Virus record (IMG/VR): IMGVR_UViG_3300018719_000041
Span: 1-64,000 of that record
Reading direction: 5' to 3' (one strand)
DNA from: a virus
Length of the DNA stretch: 64,000 nucleotides
Below the pieces are notes generated by a model. That model was not told where the DNA came from. It searched no databases and saw nothing but the letters and a program-made list of their open reading frames with translations. Positions within the stretch are counted from its first letter, which is position 1, and every line of letters starts with the position of its first letter. Of this stretch, positions 58,423-64,000 are shown one piece after another. The position numbers were made by a program, and so were the translations under genes.

Positions 58423-58788
58423 GTGGCTGAGCCAGTATCTACGAGCGTCCAAACCGCTCTTCTCGTGAGCGCCGCAACGGGCGGCGCCGTCTCTGCGCTA
58501 CGACGAAAGGGCCCGTGGTGGGTTCGGTTCTCCGCGGGCTTCAGTGGCGCGGCCGCGTGCTACTTTCTGACACCGATCGCCGCGCCCATCGCCGAGCTCG
58601 CGATAGAGAAGGCAATCGTCACGCTTCTCGGAACCCCCTTGGATCTCGACACAGCCGGCGTGTGGGGAGCCGTTGGTTTCCTCATCGGCTCGACCGGTCT
58701 TGAGCTGATGGAGATCCTTGTCGACGTGCTGCGGGGCGAACGACGCCTTTCCGATCTCTTGGGCGGCCGAACAAAGCCGGCCGCCTGA
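58423..58788 (+). CDS. Holin-like membrane protein
   Basis: A 121-residue protein with GTG start and three hydrophobic segments (about 8-22, 38-62 and 80-98, the last VWGAVGFLIGSTGLELMEILV). Size, topology and place after the endolysin fit a holin that releases the lysin. The basic residues between helices 1 and 2 (RRKGPWW) fit a membrane interface. Confidence 0.7.
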   Translation: MAEPVSTSVQTALLVSAATGGAVSALRRKGPWWVRFSAGFSGAAACYFLTPIAAPIAELAIEKAIVTLLGTPLDLDTAGVWGAVGFLIGSTGLELMEILVDVLRGERRLSDLLGGRTKPAA

Positions 58789-58796
58789 ACCAGCTC

Positions 58797-58885
58797 CATC
58801 CGACGCATCGGATGGGGAAGCCCTTTCTGGGCGTTTCCTCTCTGAACTGCCCCCGCTTGGCTCAGGCCAGGCGGGGGCTTTTTTT
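58797..58885 (+). terminator. Double terminator ending the late operon
   Basis: CATCCGA-CGCA-TCGGATG (58797-58814) and GCCC-TTTCT-GGGC are followed by GCCCCCGC (58849-58856) pairing with GCGGGGGC (58871-58878) with inner TTGGC/GCCA pairing, then seven Ts. This is the strongest terminator in the window and marks the end of the late genes. Confidence 0.85.
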
Positions 58886-59216
58886 GTTTTTAGAGAAAAT
58901 TTTTTGCTGCGAGAAGTTGATCGTCCATCAGCTTTCTACTTGTGAGCGGTGAATTTGAGGAAAGGTAGCACATCAGAAAGACCATCTACTTAGAACTGAC
59001 TTTCCTCCTAGCGCTGTCGCAGTTTTCTGTATCTAGCCACCATGGTAACTTTCTGAATAGAAATAACGTACCGGTCAGGGCGGATCCTCAACTCACCCGT
59101 AGAGCCTGCAAGCACAATGAATACTGCAGGTTCAGGGTACGTGAGAGCCCTCTCTGGACTGGGCAATCGGCTCGTTGATTTATCGTTTTAATCTGTTTCC
59201 ATCAGCGGATCATGCC
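58886..59216. other. A+T-richer intergenic region upstream of luxR
   Basis: About 330 bases without a gene and clearly poorer in G+C than the phage. CCTGCA (59105-59110) and TGCAGG (59125-59130) form a spaced dyad that could bind a LuxR-type regulator. An attachment site could lie here, but the other copy is outside the window. The TTG at 59175 is a possible earlier luxR start. Confidence 0.5.
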
Positions 59217-59957
59217 ATGGTTTGCAGTGCACATATTGACGTGAATGCTGTGTTGGAGCCCATCGAGGTGCTCAACCATTTAAACGATCCGGAAGACATC
59301 TTCAGCCATCTCGAAAAACATCTGGCCCGTTATGGGTTTACTTCATTTCTTGTTTCAAGATTGCCTTCGCAGCATCAGCGCCTGGAGCCTTACATCCTGC
59401 TCAACGGCTGGTCCCTGGACTGGTATTATCAGTACACGAAGGTGAACCACTACGAGAGCGACCCGGTCGCGCGGCACTGCTTTACGACACCCAATCCGTT
59501 CACCTGGGATGAGCTGCCGTCCGATCTTCTGGAGAGTAGGGAGGCCCAGCTCGTGATGGACGAGGCTGTCGAGTTCGGTCTCGGCCAAGGCTTCACGGTT
59601 CCTATCCATGGATTCTTCAATTCCTTGGCTTTGGTGACGATGGCCGGGCCTTGGATCGAAATGTCGCCGTGCGAGCGGCATCTGGTTCACCTGATGTCGA
59701 TCTTTGCCCACAGCGCTGCGGAGCGGACCGTACGGAAGATTGATCTTCCCAAAACCATAGGGCTGTTGTCTGAGCGCGAGCGGGACATCCTGAGATGGCT
59801 TACAGAAGGATTGACGCTCATCGAGGCCAAGGAGCGCCTGGGCATCACCGAGAACACCGTGAACGAATACATGCGCCGGATCCGACGCAAGCTCGGGGCC
59901 AGGACGGCTGTTCAGGCTGTGGTCGAGGCTCTCCTTCGTCGTGAGATCCAACTATGA
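59217..59957 (+). CDS. LuxR-family autoinducer-binding regulator 1
   Basis: A 246-residue LuxR-type regulator. The autoinducer domain has NGWSLDWYYQYTKVNHYESDPVARHC with the conserved W, Y and DP, TWDEL and GLGQGFTVPIHG. The C-terminal HTH is LSERERDILRWLTEGLTLIEAKERLGITENTVNEYMRRIRRKLG. ATG 59217 is chosen; a TTG at 59175 would add 14 residues. It overlaps the next gene by ATGA. Its partner synthase is encoded 1.9 kb downstream. Confidence 0.9.
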   Translation: MVCSAHIDVNAVLEPIEVLNHLNDPEDIFSHLEKHLARYGFTSFLVSRLPSQHQRLEPYILLNGWSLDWYYQYTKVNHYESDPVARHCFTTPNPFTWDELPSDLLESREAQLVMDEAVEFGLGQGFTVPIHGFFNSLALVTMAGPWIEMSPCERHLVHLMSIFAHSAAERTVRKIDLPKTIGLLSERERDILRWLTEGLTLIEAKERLGITENTVNEYMRRIRRKLGARTAVQAVVEALLRREIQL

Positions 59958-60232
59958 GCGAATTTAAGAAGCGCCTCGGAGCGGACACCATACCCCTGGC
60001 CCGCCATCCTGCCTTACCCGAAACCCATCTCGTGCCGACGGAACGGGAAGCAGCCCGGCTGTTGTCGCGCATCATTGAGGGACTAACGGTCCACGCTCAC
60101 CACAGGGGTCGGATCGTTTTCACCTTCGACGCGGATGTCGAGTTCCATGATCGTCTCTGCGTATGGGGGGCTGACACCGAGGATCTGGAGGACGATGCGC
60201 CACTTGAAGATGATGAATGTGAGGTCGACTAG
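59954..60232 (+). CDS. Hypothetical protein coupled to luxR 1
   Basis: A 92-residue protein with an N-terminal basic part and an acidic C-terminus (GADTEDLEDDAPLEDDECEVD). ATGA overlap suggests co-translation with the regulator. No family recognised. Confidence 0.65.
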   Translation: MSEFKKRLGADTIPLARHPALPETHLVPTEREAARLLSRIIEGLTVHAHHRGRIVFTFDADVEFHDRLCVWGADTEDLEDDAPLEDDECEVD

Positions 60233-60278
60233 CTTCAGGCGACGTTCCACATCGCGCCTATCCTGTTGGTGGCGATCC

Positions 60279-60587
60279 CTAATGCCTTTGGAACTGATTG
60301 AGAGCGTCTGTCCCTGGCGCACGAGCATATAGCTCTTTGATGTTGATCATCATTCGAATGTTGCGGCCACCGCACTCCGAGCAGCGGAGCCGGAGGGCCA
60401 TGTCGGGCACGGGCAGATCAAGAGGCCAGCCTGCCAGAGGAACTTCGGCTTCATGATAGCAACGTATTGCCTCGCAGTAGGCCAAGACGGTCCGGTATCC
60501 CTCCGCGATGCTCATCCCCACGGTGACAGGCGGGATTTCGTTGCGGTTCTCGTCATAGGCACGGCGGGGATTGCGGCGGGATCTCAT
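60279..60587 (-). CDS. Hypothetical protein with CxxC motif
   Basis: A 102-residue protein with ALRLRCSECGGRNIRMM near the C-terminus, a zinc-knuckle-like form common in small rhizobial proteins. It overlaps the upstream gene of the same strand by ATGA. Confidence 0.65.
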   Translation of the reverse strand: MRSRRNPRRAYDENRNEIPPVTVGMSIAEGYRTVLAYCEAIRCYHEAEVPLAGWPLDLPVPDMALRLRCSECGGRNIRMMINIKELYARAPGTDALNQFQRH

Positions 60588-60763
60588 CTGGAAGACCGTG
60601 GCGGCACGGGAAGCCTTCTTAAGGTATGGCCCAGCACAGCCTTTTGGAGCGCCATCCGGTGGACACCGTAGTCCGTGGCCAGCTTCTCGAACTCCTTCTC
60701 GCCTGACGCATACCGGAGGCGGTCCTCCAATACCTGATCGACCGCCAACATTTCGCGCTTCAT
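60584..60763 (-). CDS. Small HTH-like hypothetical protein
   Basis: A 59-residue protein with a possible helix-turn-helix (KEFEKLATDYGVHRMALQKAVLG). The start at 60763 has AAAGG upstream; an ATG at 60799 has none. It is encoded with the CxxC protein and diverges from luxR 2. Confidence 0.5.
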   Translation of the reverse strand: MKREMLAVDQVLEDRLRYASGEKEFEKLATDYGVHRMALQKAVLGHTLRRLPVPPRSSR

Positions 60764-60934
60764 GCCTTTGGTGACTCGATGCGAACGAAGAAGGAACATG
60801 AAGGAGGATAGGAGAGGTGTCGAGAACCTAAAACCCCAATGACATCACGCAGTGAAGAATGGGGATAAGTTGGAAATGTGCGGCACCGAGCGAACGCGTC
60901 TGGTTCTGCCGCAGCCGAAAATGAGCAGGTCTCA

Positions 60935-60956
60935 AACTGGCCGGATTGACCCAGTT
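60935..60956. promoter_or_regulatory. Dyad upstream of luxR 2
   Basis: AACTGG (60935-60940) and CCAGTT (60951-60956) are inverted arms ten bases apart, 38 bases before the luxR 2 start. It fits a dimeric regulator site; it differs from the palindrome before luxI. Confidence 0.45.
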
Positions 60957-60994
60957 AGTATCTTGTAACAGTCTCCGCCTTAAAGGGGGCGGGC

Positions 60995-61726
60995 ATGTCG
61001 CGCAAAGCCTTTGAAAGAACGCTGGAGTTCATTCGCGCGCTCGACGAGGCCAAGAGCCCGGCCGAGATCTGTGAAAGGCTTCTGGCTTCAATCAGGCAGT
61101 TCGGGGCGGAGTATGTTCTCGCGGGCACCATTCCGGGCCCAGGTACGAGCCGGCAGCAGCAGATGTCGAGTGTCGTCCTCGATCATTGGCCGAAGGAGTG
61201 GAGCCAGCGCTACTTTTCCCACGGTTACATCTTTCGGGATCCGGCGATCAAAGCGGTCAGGATGAGTCCGTCCTCGTTCCTGTGGAGTGAGCTGGAGCCT
61301 GTCTGTCGAGGCGACACCCAGGCGCGGCGCATCATGGACGAGGCCAGGGATTTCCGGCTCAAGCAGGGGGTCACGATCCCTTTGACGATGCTCGACGGCG
61401 ACGTGGCGGGCTTTTCGATTGCCGGGGAGCGCCTTGATCTGTCTCCGGAGGACCGCGGCGTTCTCACCCTCCTGGCCACTTACGCCCTCGGCCGCTCGAT
61501 TTTCCTTCGAGAGGCAGGCGATCGGACAGAGATCAAGCTGACGCCTCGGGAAAAAGAGACGCTCCAGTGGGCGGCGGAAGGCAAGACCGAGTCTGAGATC
61601 GGTGAACGGATGGGCATCTCGGAGCATGGGGTCGACAAGCATATGCGCTCTGCTCGCGAGAAGCTCGGGACGAGAACCCGAACTCACGCTGTCGCGGAAG
61701 CATTGCGCCTGCACCTCATCAAATGA
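60995..61726 (+). CDS. LuxR-family autoinducer-binding regulator 2
   Basis: A 243-residue LuxR-type protein: DHWPKEWSQRYFSHGYIFRDPAIKAVR with W, Y and DP positions, FLWSEL, KQGVTIPLTM, and HTH LTPREKETLQWAAEGKTESEIGERMGISEHGVDKHMRSAREKLG. It lies directly upstream of luxI with the 18-bp palindrome between them, so it is the likely cognate receptor. GGGGGCGGGC precedes the ATG. Confidence 0.92.
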   Translation: MSRKAFERTLEFIRALDEAKSPAEICERLLASIRQFGAEYVLAGTIPGPGTSRQQQMSSVVLDHWPKEWSQRYFSHGYIFRDPAIKAVRMSPSSFLWSELEPVCRGDTQARRIMDEARDFRLKQGVTIPLTMLDGDVAGFSIAGERLDLSPEDRGVLTLLATYALGRSIFLREAGDRTEIKLTPREKETLQWAAEGKTESEIGERMGISEHGVDKHMRSAREKLGTRTRTHAVAEALRLHLIK

Positions 61727-61728
61727 AG

Positions 61729-61746
61729 AGTACGGGATCGCGTACT
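61729..61746. promoter_or_regulatory. Lux-box-like 18-bp palindrome upstream of luxI
   Basis: AGTACGGGATCGCGTACT is symmetric except for one base pair position on each side of the central GATC, and starts two bases after the luxR 2 stop, 55 bases before luxI. Length, symmetry and place fit a LuxR binding site. Confidence 0.65.
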
Positions 61747-61800
61747 TATGCCCCTTTGAGAGGCTGGCCAAATGTCAGCATCCAACCAGTGAGGGGCACC

Positions 61801-62433
61801 ATGATCCATATCGTTACGCCAGAAAATGAATACCTGTTCCGCAATGAGATGGAACAGGCCTACCGGCTGCGGCACCGCGTTTTCGTCGAGGAGAAGAAGT
61901 GGAGGGATCTCGCGAAGCCGGACGGGCGGGAGATCGATCAGTTCGACAATGAATATGCCGTCCACATGCTCTACATCGAGGAAGGCAGGGTGCTGGGCTA
62001 TCAGCGCATGTTGCCGTCCACGCGTCCGCATCTCTTGTCGGATGTACTGCCTCAGCTTTGTGAGGATGAGCGCCCGATCGGCGCTCACATTTGGGAGTGG
62101 ACCCGGTATTGCGTCGAGCCGGCGCATCGCGAGCGCGGACGCACGCTAAGCCCGGTGGCGAATGCTCTTCTCTCCGGTATCGTCGAGTGGGGTCTCGAGA
62201 ACGGGGTCAATTCGATCATCATTCAAATGAACCCGTTGTGGTTGCTGCGCCTGGTGCAGCTTCACTTCCGCACGATGCCTCTCGGGCTGCCCCAGAGGAT
62301 CGGAGATGAAGACGTCGTCGCAGTCACGGCTTCCTTCGATCGTCGGACACTCACACGGCTTCAGGAGATGCGCGGCGACACGCGGCGTGTTCTTGCGGAG
62401 CCGTGGAGGGCGATCCAGCGCTTGGCCGGATAG
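61801..62433 (+). CDS. LuxI-family acyl-homoserine-lactone synthase
   Basis: A 210-residue synthase. All key family residues are visible: RLRHRVFVEEKKW (R, F, W), EIDQFDNEYAVH (two Asp), GYQRMLPSTRPHLLSDVLPQLC (R) and IWEWTRYCVEP (E, R). It makes an acyl-homoserine lactone from S-adenosylmethionine and an acyl donor; the acyl chain cannot be predicted. Start ATG 61801 follows the lux-box-like site. Confidence 0.94.
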   Translation: MIHIVTPENEYLFRNEMEQAYRLRHRVFVEEKKWRDLAKPDGREIDQFDNEYAVHMLYIEEGRVLGYQRMLPSTRPHLLSDVLPQLCEDERPIGAHIWEWTRYCVEPAHRERGRTLSPVANALLSGIVEWGLENGVNSIIIQMNPLWLLRLVQLHFRTMPLGLPQRIGDEDVVAVTASFDRRTLTRLQEMRGDTRRVLAEPWRAIQRLAG

Positions 62434-62435
62434 CC

Positions 62436-62663
62436 ATGGACAGGAAAAAGGCGGAGATTGCCCTGGACGAGGAGCTGATGATCCTGCAGTTCTGGGCACA
62501 TGGAGTAGACATTCTCCATAGGTTTAGTCAGGAGCAGCTCCAGGCAGTACCAGGCCTGAAGGAGGCGATCGATGCGGTCTCCAAGTTGCCGGATGAGATC
62601 GGCTGGGGTGATGAACCGCAGCACCTGCCAAGGCGCGGCAAGGATCGAACGGGCAAAGCCTAA
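62436..62663 (+). CDS. Small hypothetical protein after luxI
   Basis: A 75-residue protein starting MDRKKAEIALDEELMILQFWAHGVD, two bases after the luxI stop. Small helical proteins often follow luxI genes in Hyphomicrobiales. Role unknown. Confidence 0.65.
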   Translation: MDRKKAEIALDEELMILQFWAHGVDILHRFSQEQLQAVPGLKEAIDAVSKLPDEIGWGDEPQHLPRRGKDRTGKA

Positions 62664-62672
62664 CAGTTTCCC

Positions 62673-63056
62673 TTAAGTCTTCGCTATGGCATTAGCGAGG
62701 TCCAGAAGAGCCCGGCGCACGGCCGGGCTCTCGATTCGGGTGAATGCTTTGGCGAGGTCTGTCCCGTCACGGCTGCTCAGAAAAGCCTGAATGGCGGTTG
62801 CCTCTTCGGTTGAGGTAGTGAGCCCTGACTGTCCCTCGAAGAAGGAAGATACCGGCACATCCAAGGCGTTGGCGATCTCTTGCAAGCGCCCTGACCCGAT
62901 ACGGTTCGTGCCCTTCTCGTATTTCTGAACCTGCTGGAAGGAAACCCCGAGCATCTCTCCAAGTCGCTCCTGACTGAGGCCAGCAAGCGTTCGAAGAAGA
63001 CGAATACGAGCTCCGATATGTCTATCGACCGCGTTCGGGGATTTCTGAGACATCAT
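62673..63056 (-). CDS. XRE-family HTH regulator
   Basis: A 127-residue single-domain regulator: IGARIRLLRTLAGLSQERLGEMLGVSFQQVQKYEKGTNRI (about 14-53), the classic alphaproteobacterial form with a small C-terminal helical region. It converges with the lux genes. GATAC-TGA-GTATC (63109-63121) upstream is a likely operator. Confidence 0.9.
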   Translation of the reverse strand: MMSQKSPNAVDRHIGARIRLLRTLAGLSQERLGEMLGVSFQQVQKYEKGTNRIGSGRLQEIANALDVPVSSFFEGQSGLTTSTEEATAIQAFLSSRDGTDLAKAFTRIESPAVRRALLDLANAIAKT

Positions 63057-63108
63057 TCGCTCTCCTGCAGGGCTACGTACAACCTAAAGGAGAGGAAGTC
63101 TACGAGAT

Positions 63109-63150
63109 GATACTGAGTATCGTTAAAGACGGTGGTTGAGGTTCAGTATC
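63109..63150 (-). promoter_or_regulatory. Probable operator of the XRE regulator
   Basis: GATAC-TGA-GTATC (63109-63121) is a perfect dyad; CAGTATCGG recurs at about 63144. Located 50-95 bases upstream of the XRE gene start. Confidence 0.45.
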
Positions 63151-63466
63151 GGTTCGTAATGTTCCGGTGTGGCTTGCTGGCCAACGCCAATTGCGGTCGC
63201 CACTTCAATGCCTATGAATATGGGTAGGAGAAGGAGGTGCATTTGGGCAGGCGTCTGGACAATCCTTTAAGGCCTCGTTGGCGGCGTAATCCCCAGAGGA
63301 TCATCAACTCATCTGATCTCCGAAAATATGGGCTGCGGCAGAAAGAATGTGCCAACCGCAAGCACCTCTTTCCAATGCAGGATATGGTGTTGAGGCGCTC
63401 GCTTAGGCTGCTTTGGGATGGGCCTTGGTTAGTTTTATCCCGTCTAAGCCGGATCAGGAAACGCTC
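63151..63466. other. Intergenic stretch, nothing supported
   Basis: Only short frames of unlikely composition occur on both strands; none has a good ribosome site. No repeat or RNA was recognised. Confidence 0.5.
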
Positions 63467-64000
63467 ATGAGAGCCATTCTTCGCATCTCGGCCTTTGCCC
63501 TGGCGAGCTGTCTGCTGGTGCCGCAGGCAGGGGCGCAGAGCTGTCCTCAGCACTTCTTCAACGGAGCGCCTCCAAGCCTCCTCAACCCGAGGCTCGAGCC
63601 TAAGACCCGGCAGATCTGCTATTCCGAGTTCTCTTTGCTGCATTCAGGGCTCACACGCACCCCGCTCTGGGTTGCGGAGCATCTCACACCTGGCCGGGCA
63701 GCCGGCGCCCGTGACCTGAACCGGGTTAACAACTTCCACCCTGACCCGAACCTGCCGGCCAGCGAGCGGGCCGAACTCTCCGACTATGCCCGCAGCGGCT
63801 ATGACCGCGGCCACATGGCGCCGGCTGGGGATATGGCCACGCCGCAGGGAATGGCCGAGTCGTTCTCCCTGGCCAACATGGTACCCCAGGACAGGGACAA
63901 CAATCGCTATCTCTGGGAGAGCATCGAACGGGCCGTGCGGCGCTATTCCGAGCGGCACGAGGTCTATGTGGTGACCGGTCCCATCTTCCAGGGAGAGAGC
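63467..64000 (+). CDS. Secreted DNA/RNA non-specific endonuclease, truncated by the window end
   Basis: The first 178 residues of a NUC1-type endonuclease. A signal peptide (MRAILRISAFALASCLLVPQ, cleavage near AGA|Q) precedes the nuclease domain with the DRGHMAPAGDM motif (catalytic His), and the downstream Asn helix SLANMVPQDRDNNRYLW. It continues beyond the window. Likely a host gene that scavenges or degrades external nucleic acid. Confidence 0.9.
   Translation, partial: MRAILRISAFALASCLLVPQAGAQSCPQHFFNGAPPSLLNPRLEPKTRQICYSEFSLLHSGLTRTPLWVAEHLTPGRAAGARDLNRVNNFHPDPNLPASERAELSDYARSGYDRGHMAPAGDMATPQGMAESFSLANMVPQDRDNNRYLWESIERAVRRYSERHEVYVVTGPIFQGES

Noticed and set aside
63212-63643. Minus-strand open frame of 143 codons before the endonuclease
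   Set aside because: Overlaps the signal peptide and start of the endonuclease antisense; no family pattern.
1-64000. CRISPR arrays, insertion sequences and rRNA genes
   Set aside because: No regularly spaced long repeats, transposase motifs or rRNA stretches were seen.

Overview
The window is almost entirely one large temperate phage genome (prophage) of contractile-tail (myovirus) type, followed by about 5 kb that carries an acyl-homoserine-lactone quorum-sensing cluster and probable host genes. High G+C, dense ATGA/GTGA gene overlaps, a rhizobial-type cI/cro switch and the LuxR/LuxI and XRE families point to an alphaproteobacterium, most likely Hyphomicrobiales (Methylobacterium/Microvirga-like; the genus is a guess). 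The window opens exactly at the stop codon of the integrase, so the left attachment site lies outside it, and the right prophage end cannot be fixed.

Layout. 1-12.3 kb, minus strand: left operon running from the early promoter to the integrase. It holds small early genes, an SLT transglycosylase lipoprotein, YqaJ exonuclease and RecT annealase (recombination pair), a ParB-like protein, a RecD/Dda-type helicase, a methyltransferase-like protein, a J-domain protein, an ASCH-like protein, an excisionase-like HTH and the integrase. One plus-strand cargo gene (2173-3084) interrupts it. 12.3-13.8 kb: control region with a CI-like S24 repressor, Cro, and identical operators (TTTGCCAAATGGGCAA) set just behind TTGAC -35 boxes of the leftward and rightward promoters. 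13.7-20.5 kb, plus strand: rightward early operon with a RuvC-like resolvase, adenine methyltransferase, primase and RecA-fold helicase, ending in five 21-bp repeats that may be the phage origin. 20.6-29.6 kb: accessory region with a reversed toxin-antitoxin pair, a DprA-like protein paired with a HAD-PRTase protein (a candidate conflict/defence module), a strongly folded non-coding stretch, and a ParB-domain/C5-cytosine-methyltransferase pair.

28.9-58.9 kb, plus strand: late genes. Head: small and large terminase, gpW-like joiner, lambda-type portal, protease, Mu gpT-like capsid protein with a signal-peptide-like N-terminus, and a DUF2190 cement protein. Tail: clear P2-like order V-W-J-I-H-G-FI-FII-E/E'-T-U-X-D, with a -1 frameshift signal in E and an in-frame TAA inside the tape-measure frame; a minus-strand two-helix membrane protein gene (a probable moron) sits between FII and E. 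Then a tail-associated esterase, endolysin, holin-like proteins and a strong terminator.

59-64 kb: luxR, hypothetical genes, a second luxR, a lux-box-like palindrome, luxI, an XRE regulator and a truncated secreted DNA/RNA endonuclease. Whether the lux genes are phage cargo or host flank is undecided. All functions are inferred by reading motifs and synteny; no database search was possible.
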